From Trichocoleus sp. FACHB-40 (lineage in GTDB: Bacteria; Cyanobacteriota; Cyanobacteriia; Cyanobacteriales; FACHB-T130), in assembly GCF_014695915.1 (NCBI RefSeq), contig NZ_JACJPF010000068.1:62001-126000 (forward strand): 64,000 bases of DNA. Direction: 5' to 3'. This document shows positions 17,995 to 25,538 of the stretch, in pieces. The translations under genes were made by a program, and so were the position numbers. How positions within the stretch are numbered: position 1 is the first letter of the stretch; each line of letters begins with the position of its first letter. Below the pieces are notes generated by a model. That model was not told where the DNA came from, made no database searches, and was given only the letters and a program-made list of their open reading frames with translations.

Positions 17995-19038
17995 ATGTCT
18001 TTATATGCTGAACTACACCGCCATCTAGGCGGTTCGGTCGTACCTCGCGTTCTCTGGCGATATTTCCATCGCAGCGATCGCGAGCTGGCGCAACGCTTTC
18101 CTGAGTATCCTGAGTTTGAGGAATTTTACACGCGCCCCCGCAATACTCTTGATGAGTATTTAGAACTGCATACGCTGGTAGAAAGTGTCCAAACAGCCCA
18201 AACGCTGCCTTACTTTATCTATCGGCTGATTCGGGGTGCTTACATTTTTGAAAATCTGGCATATTTGGAGTTGCGCTATACGCCTTATCTCCGAACACCA
18301 GACCATTTGAGTCAGTCAGAACGGATTGAGAAAATGGCGGAAATTGTCGATATTGTAGGCATTTCCAGCCGAGTGCCTGAGTATCCAATTGTCACCAGCC
18401 AAATCTTGTGTATGCACTCGCGGTTGCCTTATGAGGTGAACCGGGCGATTGTTGACTTGGCTTCCCAGGCTAAGGAGTATGTATGTGCGGTAGATATTGC
18501 CGGGGGAGATGCCCACGTAGCCGAGCGTTTGGATGAATTTGTGGGATTGTTTGAGTATGCGCGGAGTCTTGGCATTAAAACCACCGGACACCTGTTTGAA
18601 ACTTCATCTGGCTGTTATCCCCAACTGCTACCTTATTTGATGCGAATTGGTCACGGCATCCAAATTCCCCTAAAATATCCAGAATTACTGCCCGAAGTGG
18701 CTCAACGCAATCAGTGTTTGGAAGTTTGCCCGACCACATACCTGAAAACAGGCACGCTGGAAGATATGCGCCAACTGAAGCTGGTTTTCGACCGCTGTTT
18801 TGACGCTGGGGTAGACATCGCCATCTGCACCGATAATGCTGGCTTGCACAACGTGCGTTTGCCCTTTGAGTATGAAAATCTGCTAACTTTAGATGTGATT
18901 GGTTTTGAGCAGTTGCAAGCTTGTCAGGAAGCAGCTTTCCGCCATGCCTTCGCTTGGCCTTACGCTCAGCGTCCCGCCTCTATTTTGACAGGGTTGCTGC
19001 AAACTGAATCCGGCGATACTTTAGCAATTGGTGGGTAG
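17995..19038 (+). CDS. Adenosine deaminase-like amidohydrolase
   Basis: A 347-residue metal-dependent deaminase of the ADA/AMP deaminase superfamily. Zinc ligands are recognisable: HRHLGGS near residue 8, TGHLFE (taking the place of HAGE, with His and catalytic Glu kept), IGHGIQIP, and ICTDNAG near 280. In classical adenosine deaminases the last motif is TDD, where the second Asp contacts the purine; here it is Asn. LEVCPTTYLKTGT replaces the usual CPxSN. So the fold and metal site are clear but the substrate may not be adenosine. Divergent from purA. Confidence 0.85.
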   Translation: MSLYAELHRHLGGSVVPRVLWRYFHRSDRELAQRFPEYPEFEEFYTRPRNTLDEYLELHTLVESVQTAQTLPYFIYRLIRGAYIFENLAYLELRYTPYLRTPDHLSQSERIEKMAEIVDIVGISSRVPEYPIVTSQILCMHSRLPYEVNRAIVDLASQAKEYVCAVDIAGGDAHVAERLDEFVGLFEYARSLGIKTTGHLFETSSGCYPQLLPYLMRIGHGIQIPLKYPELLPEVAQRNQCLEVCPTTYLKTGTLEDMRQLKLVFDRCFDAGVDIAICTDNAGLHNVRLPFEYENLLTLDVIGFEQLQACQEAAFRHAFAWPYAQRPASILTGLLQTESGDTLAIGG

Positions 19039-19092
19039 GAAAAAGACCTAACCCTTAGCCCCCTTCCCTTTCAAGCGAAGGTGAAATTAAAG

Positions 19093-19115
19093 CCCCTCTC
19101 CTTTTAGGAGAGGGG
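19093..19115. terminator. Terminator-like hairpin CCCCTCTCCT / AGGAGAGGGG
   Basis: Perfect 10-bp arms (19093-19102 and 19106-19115) around TTT, located 55 bases after the deaminase stop and before the convergent lipoprotein gene. This CCCCTCTCC palindrome is also a widespread cyanobacterial repeat, so it may be both. Confidence 0.6.
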
Positions 19116-19178
19116 TTTGGGGAGAGGTTAACACCCTTGTAGGGAAGAAGTAATCATTGGAAAGAGGAACAGACAGAA

Positions 19179-20072
19179 TTAGCGTCTTCTGCCGCTTGAA
19201 CCGAAACCCCGACTGCGGCTAGGAGCGCGCGATCGCCCACCACTGCCAAAACTTGGGCTTCTCTCGGCACGGCTGGGAGTAGATCTATTAGAACGGCGCA
19301 GAGTGCTAGTACCGTAACCTGATCCTGTAGCCCGACCGCTTCCGGTTGCAGGTGTTCGGCGCACCGTTGGTTGATTGTAGGAAGGCGATCGCAAGCGTCC
19401 AGTAGTCCGGAGAACTTGACGATTGCGTACAGCTGGTGGCGGCGCTTGGTAGCGAGTTTGGTATTGCTGAACCGCTTGCCCATAACTGCTGCCATAGCCG
19501 CCGTAGCCTCTGAGAATGCCTCCTGGTTGGTAAACTGGCGGCACATAGTAACGCGGAGAAAATAACAAGCTGCCCACAGCTTGACCAGCCAATGCTCCCG
19601 CAAAAGGAGTCCAAAAGCTAGGTTGCTGACGCACGACTACGGTTTGGGGTTGACCTGTTTGTGGGTCGGTTCGAGTTTCGGTAACGTTGTGAATGTATTC
19701 AATTTTGAAGTCTTCTGGTATGTGTAGAGATGCCTGACCGTTATCCATCTTCAGATAACCTTTTTGTCCAGACTTAATTTCTTCGTCGGTCAGACGAGCC
19801 ATCTGCAAATCTGTATTGCGATAAACAGACGGCGTGCCAGGAGGGGTATTGAGCAACATTACACTATATTCCCCATTGGCATCATTGTAAGTAGCCTGTT
19901 GTACGGGATATTGTCCCTCACTTAATCGAGTTTGAGTGGACGTTGTGTTGAAATCCCGATTTTGAGATTGGGTAGGAGGAGGTGTTGGCGCACCACAAGC
20001 CAATGTGGTGAAACACAACGTCATGGTCATTAAAAAGATGGTAAATTTTCGCAACATAAACCGGGATAACAA
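19179..20072 (-). CDS. Lipoprotein with basic Arg/Ser-rich tail
   Basis: A 297-residue envelope protein of unknown function. A hydrophobic signal segment ends in a lipobox (TTLACG, Cys about residue 26), so it is predicted to be lipid-anchored; the start could be Met1 or Met7. The middle has SVMLLNTPPGTPSVY and a FKIEYIHNVTETRTDPQTGQ segment; then comes a short hydrophobic Gly/Ala segment (FAGALAGQAVGSLLFSPRYY). The last 90 residues are low-complexity, full of Arg, Ser and Gly (GSGRATGSGYGTS, then RSRGFGSSGRRR). The basic tail suggests binding to acidic polymers, but this is inference. Confidence 0.75.
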   Translation of the reverse strand: MLSRFMLRKFTIFLMTMTLCFTTLACGAPTPPPTQSQNRDFNTTSTQTRLSEGQYPVQQATYNDANGEYSVMLLNTPPGTPSVYRNTDLQMARLTDEEIKSGQKGYLKMDNGQASLHIPEDFKIEYIHNVTETRTDPQTGQPQTVVVRQQPSFWTPFAGALAGQAVGSLLFSPRYYVPPVYQPGGILRGYGGYGSSYGQAVQQYQTRYQAPPPAVRNRQVLRTTGRLRSPSYNQPTVRRTPATGSGRATGSGYGTSTLRRSNRSTPSRAERSPSFGSGGRSRAPSRSRGFGSSGRRR

Positions 20073-20201
20073 TTTGGGATTTTCGATGCAAGGATTTTGG
20101 ATTTATAAATTTTTATTTTTAAATTTGGGATTTTGGGTAAATTGTTATACTCAACAATCTATAATTTTTCCCATCCACCCCAATCTAAAATCCAAAATCG
20201 A

Positions 20202-20810
20202 TTAGAGGGGAATCAGTTCTGGAAAATACTCCAACAGTTGATCGCTTGTCAATTCATCGCCCAACTGTGCCGGAGAGAAATGAACTTGAATAGCCCGCAA
20301 TTTTTCCTGATAGTGCAGATTTACCAAGGCTTTTAAACCTTGTTTGAGCGCATCAATATTTGCCAGGTCAGTTTCCAATTGCGGTACTTCACCCTCGTAA
20401 GCCACTGTAATCATTACAATCAAGTTCCGGGTTACAGGCAATGATAACGGTTCATTTCCCCTGCTAGGATTTTGACTGAAATCAGGTTCGCTTAGATAGC
20501 GTTCGGCAGAGTCAGTGAATAGTTCATTCACATAGTCTCCGGCTTCACCTTCATCCCAGAAAACATCGCCTTCATTCGCTGCTGATTGCCAGTAAGTATC
20601 GTTTTGTAATAAATTCTGGCAAATTTCAACCAATCCTTCCCCTAAGATTGTAATGTCGCCGTCGGCTTCGACTGCCTCCCTAGCGGCACGATTGAGAACT
20701 CCCAGGAGAGGCGCAACCTCTGCACCTGCTAGGTGGATAAATATACGACAGACCGCAAAGCGGGTTTTGCCACTGATTCGATTAAAGCGATCGCGCCAAG
20801 AAGAAGTCAT
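20202..20810 (-). CDS. DUF1517-type conserved cyanobacterial protein
   Basis: About 203 residues from the preferred start, Met11 of the longest frame (MTSSWRDRFNRISGKTRF, base 20810); the 10 residues before it do not look like part of the domain. Conserved blocks: RIFIHLAGAEVAPLLGVLNRA, WQSAANEGDVFWDEGEAGDYV, LIVMITVAYEGEVPQLETDL and the ending IQVHFSPAQLGDELTSDQLL. The last two match what I know of DUF1517 proteins, found in cyanobacteria and plastids, of unknown function. No membrane segment. It lies at the left edge of the Rep-containing accessory island. Confidence 0.75.
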   Translation of the reverse strand: MTSSWRDRFNRISGKTRFAVCRIFIHLAGAEVAPLLGVLNRAAREAVEADGDITILGEGLVEICQNLLQNDTYWQSAANEGDVFWDEGEAGDYVNELFTDSAERYLSEPDFSQNPSRGNEPLSLPVTRNLIVMITVAYEGEVPQLETDLANIDALKQGLKALVNLHYQEKLRAIQVHFSPAQLGDELTSDQLLEYFPELIPL

Positions 20811-20942
20811 GACTTGCCACCAACTGCAAACAATACTCACCTGAGTATATTTTCTACTTTAGGGGGCGCGTCGCCGATAGCCTTCTACCAAGAGAAGTGT
20901 TATGGGGTTTGATAGTTGGGTGCGTTAAGGGGGATCGTTTGG

Positions 20943-21320
20943 CTAGAATTTCCAACTCATAAGGGTTACTGACACGCTGACACCTTCTGCTTTAGGATTC
21001 TGGTACACCTGGATACTGCTACTCTCAAATTCATCCACAGCAGCAAGTCCTTGGCACAAATCAGGTGTTCTGACTCCAGTTGCAGGGGTAAAGTAAGCCT
21101 GCGATCGCTTGTAACTCTGGGAAATAATTAAAAGGCTGGTTTAGCAAGACCAAAAGATCGACATTGCTGTCTGCGATCGCTTGGTTACGAGCCATTGAAC
21201 CATAAACAATCAAACCAGCCAAGCGATCGCCATAGTAATCTGCTAAAACTTTTTTACATTTTTCTAAAAAATCACTCTTTTGTGCTTTGGCACTAATTCA
21301 GATTCATTGTGTATAAAAAA
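20943..21320 (-). pseudogene. Broken MNT-type nucleotidyltransferase
   Basis: On the minus strand, starting near 21298, the translation DFLEKCKKVLADYYGDRLAG then LIVYGSMARNQAIADSNVDLLVLL is a minimal nucleotidyltransferase domain (GSxAR...DxDLLV). The frame then breaks: the text continues LQLESEHLICAK in a second frame and AVDEFESSSIQVYQNPKAEG in a third, ending at 20943. At least two frameshifts and a missing normal start mark it as decayed. Also, the catalytic second Asp of the usual S-D-x-D motif reads SNVD here. Such proteins are usually half of a HEPN-MNT toxin-antitoxin pair; no HEPN partner is visible. Confidence 0.75.
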
Positions 21321-21437
21321 AGATAACTTAGATGCGGCACCAATAAGGTTATTTCATATATATTCAACATTTTAGCCTATTGATTTACGTGTTTCAACGG
21401 ATAGAGAAATGTAAAACATATTGATATTTTAAGGTGA

Positions 21438-22457
21438 ATGCAGCAAACCAAACACATTGGGGGATTTGTGTCTGATACAGCCTCAGACAGGAACTTGATT
21501 GATCTGAATGTATTGCCTCAAGATACTTGCGAACAAAGTAAAGATGTACTGGGATTATCTGACATCTCTTTAAAAGGCAACGTTTGGGAAAAGCACCGAG
21601 CCAATGCAGATATAGTTTCTAAACACTATGCTGGGGCTGGAGATGGTAGCTTCAATCGCTATGCTTATCGGGTGAGTACCTGTTCCGAGTGGCTGGAGTT
21701 TCGATTAGTGCCACCATCGGAAGGTTCTCTCAAGTTTAAGCTATCAAATACTCGATTTTGTCGGGTTCGTCACTGTCCGGTTTGTCAGTGGCGGCGCAGT
21801 CTCATGTGGAAGGCGAAGGCTTACAAAATTCTCCCGAAAGTTGTCACTGATTACCCTAAATACCGCTGGCTTTTTATTACTCTGACCGTAAAAAACTGTC
21901 AGATTGAGGATTTACGGACAACTTTGGATGGGATGAACAAAGCTTTTAAACGATTGACTGAATTGAAGGCATGGCCTGCAAAAGGTTGGATAAAGTCTGT
22001 AGAGGTTACTATGGGTCGGGATGGGGTATCTGCTCACCCACATTTACATATTTTGGCACTGGTGCAGCCTTCATACTTCAGTCATGGCTATCTATCGCAG
22101 GCTAAGTGGGTAGAACTTTGGCAGCAGTGCTTGCGGATAGATTATAAGCCAGTTATCGATGTCAGAGCGATCGCTAAGCATCACGACCCTACGCTGCTAA
22201 TCCCTGAAATCCTCAAGTATCAGGTGAAAGAGTCAGACTTGGTAGCAAATCGGGAATGGTTTCTAGAGTTGACCCGCCAGTTGCATAAAACGAGAGCTGT
22301 TGCTCTTGGGGGTTTACTGAAGCAGTATATGCGGGATTTGGAGTCGGTACACCAAGACCTCATTAGGGAGGATGAAGAGAGTAATGAGGTTGACGAGGGG
22401 AGTTTGTATTTCAGGTGGGAAAGAGAGTTGGAGAAGTACAAGATAGAGGGATATTAG
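21438..22457 (+). CDS. rep: Rolling-circle replication initiator (Rep_1, pC194/pUB110 type)
   Basis: A 339-residue HUH endonuclease of plasmid rolling-circle replication. Cys108, Cys113 and Cys116 (RFCRVRHCPVC) match the N-terminal Cys motif of pUB110-like Reps. Then FITLTVKN (147-154), the HUH metal motif HPHLHILAL with His200, His202 and His204, the WVELWQQCLRIDYKPVIDVRAI block, and the nicking motif ILKYQVKESD with Tyr261. All catalytic residues are intact. It would nick the double-strand origin and prime leading-strand synthesis. Weak AAGGTG ribosome site just before the ATG. Single-gene Reps normally belong to small plasmids; here it lies among chromosomal genes, so the DNA is an integrated replicon or a mobile element. 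Confidence 0.93.
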   Translation: MQQTKHIGGFVSDTASDRNLIDLNVLPQDTCEQSKDVLGLSDISLKGNVWEKHRANADIVSKHYAGAGDGSFNRYAYRVSTCSEWLEFRLVPPSEGSLKFKLSNTRFCRVRHCPVCQWRRSLMWKAKAYKILPKVVTDYPKYRWLFITLTVKNCQIEDLRTTLDGMNKAFKRLTELKAWPAKGWIKSVEVTMGRDGVSAHPHLHILALVQPSYFSHGYLSQAKWVELWQQCLRIDYKPVIDVRAIAKHHDPTLLIPEILKYQVKESDLVANREWFLELTRQLHKTRAVALGGLLKQYMRDLESVHQDLIREDEESNEVDEGSLYFRWERELEKYKIEGY

Positions 22458-22460
22458 AGA

Positions 22461-22949
22461 TTAGTCAAGATAGTTGCTATCAGGGAGATAGGGTGGTTTA
22501 AGGCGACTAAAGAACGTAGAAGCCGATTTTAGAAGGTAGAGAGTATAAGCGGCATGACGATGGTGGGGATATAGGGTTGCAAGGCGCAGGTACTCAGAAA
22601 CAGGAGCAATAAACCAATAAACTGTTCCAGAAGGGTAAGGGGTTACATCAAGAATGTGAATAGTATGCGAACGAAGGAACTGAGGGGTGGTTGTGAAGGA
22701 GCGAGGAACAAAAAGACGACCAACAGGAACACCAGAAAACTTATGAGAATTAACAAGAAATTCGGGAAACATAAAAACCTCATCCGAGAATTCAAAAGCA
22801 GCAATAGCGCTTAAAAAACCACAAAAAAGCATCCCAAAATAAACCGGAATGCAGTAAAGCATCAAGAATTCGCGAAAGGGGAAAAAATTGAAAGGAAAAT
22901 ACCTAATAAGACTTCCCCTCCCTTCCGGCGCGGCAGCGCACACCACCAT
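22461..22949 (-). CDS. Orphan ORF convergent with rep, possible gene
   Basis: A 162-codon frame whose stop lies 4 bases from the rep stop on the other strand. The likely start is not the first ATG; Met30 (MLYCIPVYFGMLFC, base 22862) is preceded by less basic, repeat-like sequence. The predicted protein is hydrophobic at its start (one possible membrane helix), then FLVNSHKFSGVPVGRLFVP and TVYWFIAPVSEYLRLATLYP. Third codon positions are strongly T/C, unlike the neighbours. No family is recognised. It is either a passenger gene of the Rep element or a chance frame on a purine-biased strand. Confidence 0.4.
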   Translation of the reverse strand: MVVCAAAPEGRGSLIRYFPFNFFPFREFLMLYCIPVYFGMLFCGFLSAIAAFEFSDEVFMFPEFLVNSHKFSGVPVGRLFVPRSFTTTPQFLRSHTIHILDVTPYPSGTVYWFIAPVSEYLRLATLYPHHRHAAYTLYLLKSASTFFSRLKPPYLPDSNYLD

Positions 22950-23130
22950 CTCTTGGGAAAGCGAGTAATAGCAACACAGAGACTTCGATGTTTTCCGGCG
23001 CGAGCCGGTTGTCTATCAGCGAAGCGAGTAATCCGAACTAACATCAACCAAAGCTAAGCGAAGCGAGTAATCCCAACTGACAACCTAGCTGGGGAGTGCC
23101 GAAGAAGCTAGATGTGAGTTGCGAGGAGGA
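22950..23130. other. Candidate origin/control region beside rep: direct and inverted repeats
   Basis: Two 22-bp direct repeats (AGCGAAGCGAGTAATCCNAACT) at 23018-23039 and 23057-23078 differ at one base. A shorter copy of the core (AGCGAGTAAT) is at 22960-22969. The pair is enclosed by inverted heptamers GGTTGTC (23007-23013) and GACAACC (23079-23085). A CCGGC-GCGA-GCCGG hairpin lies at 22995-23008. No gene is visible between 22950 and 23373. Iteron-like layout next to a Rep gene suggests replication control, but this is inference. Confidence 0.45.
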
Positions 23131-23220
23131 TAACTTAACTAGAAACTGAGAAATAACGGCGGTGATGAAGTTGTAAAAGAGGAGTAAATAAATAAAAAAA
23201 ACTATAAAAGCAAATAGACC

Positions 23221-23300
23221 CTGGCGAATTACATTCGCGGCTACACAAACAAAGTCCGCCTGCGCGGACTAATAAATTTTAACCCGCGCACCATTCGGGT
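23221..23300. repeat. Dispersed palindromic repeat copy
   Basis: GGCGAATTACATTCGCGGCT is followed by ACAAACAAAGTCCGCC and TGCGCGGACT, the modules seen at 4555-4620 and 36315-36419. It marks the right side of the accessory island. A perfect AGTCCGC-CTGC-GCGGACT-like hairpin lies around 23249-23266. Confidence 0.6.
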
Positions 23301-23373
23301 AATGCCAGGTTAGCTGCGATTACCAACATCGCGAAGTTACAAAAATGAGATGCACCCGAAGCGATCGCGTCAA

Positions 23374-23976
23374 TCATTCATTCATTGTGTCAAAATCGGG
23401 AAACACTCTAGATAAATCGAGAGACAAATCAGGGAAACCTGGTAAAGTAACAATAGTATTAGATAGAAAAATTTGCTTGCTGGCATAACCAAAGTTGCCT
23501 TGCAAGTCTTGATAAGGTTGACTATAAACTTCTAAGCAACTTGCTACTAAATTGAATATCCAGTAGTCAGAAATTCCAGATTCAGCGTAGAGAGATAATT
23601 TCACTTCCTGGTCATACTTAAGCGTAGAATCCGCAACCTCAGCTACGAGTAAAATATCAGATGGACTGGGATGCCCCGATAAATAACGATCTGGACGATA
23701 ACGTGCAATTACTAAATCGGGTTCAGGTTCGCTATTAGGAGGTAGGATTATTGGTTCTCGTCCTCGGACTATTGCTTGTCTTTGCAATAAAAACGTGACT
23801 TCGCAAACCAAACTTGTATTGCAAACGGTGTGGGGGGTTCCTTTAGCTACCATTTGCATCAGTTCTCCCTTGATTAACTCTAGGCGGTCATTTTCGGTGA
23901 GGAACCCCAATTCAATGAGGCGATGATATTCCTCTAAAGTAAAACGTTTAGGAGTAACAGTGGTGATAGTAGCCAT
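23374..23976 (-). CDS. Uma2 family (DUF820) putative endonuclease, copy 1
   Basis: About 200 residues from the preferred start at Met11 of the frame (MATITTVTPKRFTLEEYHRL). This is a Uma2/DUF820 protein with the PD-(D/E)xK-like core: LELIKGELMQM, then EPEPDLVIARYRPD (Asp of motif II) and ILLVAEVADST (the E-x-S/A motif III), and the typical SLYAESGISDYWIFNL. The family is greatly expanded in cyanobacteria; endonuclease activity is predicted from fold and the biological role is unknown. Two further copies are at 54888 and 60274. Confidence 0.9.
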   Translation of the reverse strand: MATITTVTPKRFTLEEYHRLIELGFLTENDRLELIKGELMQMVAKGTPHTVCNTSLVCEVTFLLQRQAIVRGREPIILPPNSEPEPDLVIARYRPDRYLSGHPSPSDILLVAEVADSTLKYDQEVKLSLYAESGISDYWIFNLVASCLEVYSQPYQDLQGNFGYASKQIFLSNTIVTLPGFPDLSLDLSRVFPDFDTMNE

Positions 23977-24018
23977 AAGGCAATTAGTGAGAGATTGCGA
24001 TCGCATTTAACGACCAGT

Positions 24019-25086
24019 TTACCTTGAACAATTTTGTCGCTGATACGCCAACTGGGTTGCTAACCTGATCGCTGCTTTCATCGAAGTAGCATCAGCAATT
24101 CCCTTACCAGCAATATCAAAAGCTGTACCATGATCCGGTGAGGTGCGGATAAAGGGAAGACCGATAGAAGTATTAACCGCACGGTCAAAAGCCATCAGTT
24201 TTACTGGGATTAAACCTTGGTCGTGGTAAAGTGCAAGATAACCATCATGAGCAGATGAAATGCCACCAAACCAGGCTTGACCAGGCTTCACCCACATGGT
24301 ATCTGGGGGAATCGGGCCGTCGAGTTGCAGGTGCGGACGTTTTTGGCGTTCTTGTTCTAACCAAGGAATTAACCAGTCTATTTCTTCTCGTCCGAGTTGT
24401 CCTTGTTCGCCGCTGTGGGGATTTAAACCCGCGATCGCAATCTTTCCCTTTTCTATCCCAAAATCTTCCCGCAAGCACTTGTCCAGTAAATCTAGTTTCG
24501 CGGTCATCAACTGCGGTGATAATGTTTCGGCAACTTGACAAAGTGGAATATGTGTAGTAGCAAGTAAAGTGCGGAGCGTCCAGCCAGTATGAGGCGATCG
24601 CGCTACAAACAGCATTCCAAATTTATCAACACCAGCGCGGATGGCTAAAAGTTCAGTTTGACCGGGGTAATGATGTCCAGCAGCTTTCCAAGCAGACTTG
24701 GCGATAGGTGCAGTGACGATGGCATCGAACTCGCCGGAAAGAGTGCGTGCGATCGCAGTTTCCATATAAGCAAAACTTGCGGCACCACTGGCAGCATTTC
24801 CAGTACCAATCGTAATTTCCGAATCCAGCGGCACATCGATAATAGATAACTCTTTAGTCTGCGAAGGCAGGCTTTGTTCAGATAGCGGCGACTTCAGTCC
24901 GGCTTGCAACAGCGCAGAGGTGCCAACCACTGTAATATGGCAATCTTTAGTGACATCCGGATCTGCCAGCGCCTTTAGCACCACTTCTGGCCCAATTCCG
25001 GCTGGATCTCCCAATGTTACAGCCAACCGGGGACGAGTTTGCTGTTGTGTGAAATTGGTTGAACTTTTTGTAAAGAAACTTGTCAC
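24019..25086 (-). CDS. pdxA: 4-hydroxythreonine-4-phosphate dehydrogenase
   Basis: A 355-residue PdxA, which oxidises 4-phosphohydroxy-L-threonine with NAD in the DXP-dependent route to pyridoxal phosphate. Motifs: [20 protein letters not shown] at the N-terminus, the metal/substrate segment [20 protein letters not shown] (with the metal His), [15 protein letters not shown], and the C-terminal [19 protein letters not shown] and [14 protein letters not shown] with further metal His residues. Full length; the first 18 residues ([18 protein letters not shown]) are an unconserved extension. Divergent from petM, 58 bases between starts. Confidence 0.97.
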   Translation of the reverse strand: MTSFFTKSSTNFTQQQTRPRLAVTLGDPAGIGPEVVLKALADPDVTKDCHITVVGTSALLQAGLKSPLSEQSLPSQTKELSIIDVPLDSEITIGTGNAASGAASFAYMETAIARTLSGEFDAIVTAPIAKSAWKAAGHHYPGQTELLAIRAGVDKFGMLFVARSPHTGWTLRTLLATTHIPLCQVAETLSPQLMTAKLDLLDKCLREDFGIEKGKIAIAGLNPHSGEQGQLGREEIDWLIPWLEQERQKRPHLQLDGPIPPDTMWVKPGQAWFGGISSAHDGYLALYHDQGLIPVKLMAFDRAVNTSIGLPFIRTSPDHGTAFDIAGKGIADATSMKAAIRLATQLAYQRQNCSR

Positions 25087-25144
25087 AGCTTTCAGTTTAA
25101 AATACGACTAACTTTAAATTCACCAACGTTGGAGTTTGCAAGCA

Positions 25145-25258
25145 ATGACCGAAGAGATTGTCAAGGCAGCTATATTGTCCTTTTCCTTGATTTTAGTGGG
25201 TCTGGGCATGGGCTTTTTGTTACTCAAAATCCAAGGCGGCGAAAACGAGTCCCTATAG
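25145..25258 (+). CDS. petM: Cytochrome b6f complex subunit PetM (subunit VII)
   Basis: A 37-residue single-helix protein: [20 protein letters not shown] followed by [17 protein letters not shown]. The acidic N-terminus, one membrane span (about 7-27) and the LLLKIQG ending match cyanobacterial PetM, a small peripheral helix of the b6f complex in the thylakoid membrane. A strong hairpin terminator follows 21 bases later, and the ycf39 gene is downstream in the same direction. The sequence matches no other small photosynthesis subunit that I know as well. Confidence 0.9.
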   Translation: MTEEIVKAAILSFSLILVGLGMGFLLLKIQGGENESL

Positions 25259-25279
25259 GGGAAAATTCTTCATTCGCAC

Positions 25280-25315
25280 AAAAGGCGACACGCTTAAAGC
25301 CGCGTGTCGCCTTTT
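25280..25315 (+). terminator. Terminator of petM
   Basis: Perfect 14-bp arms AAAAGGCGACACGC (25280-25293) and its reverse complement (25302-25315) around the 8-base loop TTAAAGCC. The right arm ends in CTTTT. Placed 21 bases after the petM stop; the A-run at the stem base allows function in both directions. The rest of the gap to 25539 shows no gene. Confidence 0.85.
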
Positions 25316-25538
25316 GCGGTACTTGTTTAATTTTATAACTCGCCTGTGGCATTGCCATGAGGCGAAAATTTCCTGTTTTTACAGTGGGGAAAAGCACAGA
25401 TAGCCCGTATGTTACGCGATCGCATCCGTCGTGCCATTGATCCCAGCTTCCCGGCTTTTGTAAACTTTCTTAGAGTTAAACCAGAGATTTCTGATAACAT
25501 CTTATAGAAAGATTAAGATTCCTTACTAATTTATCTAG

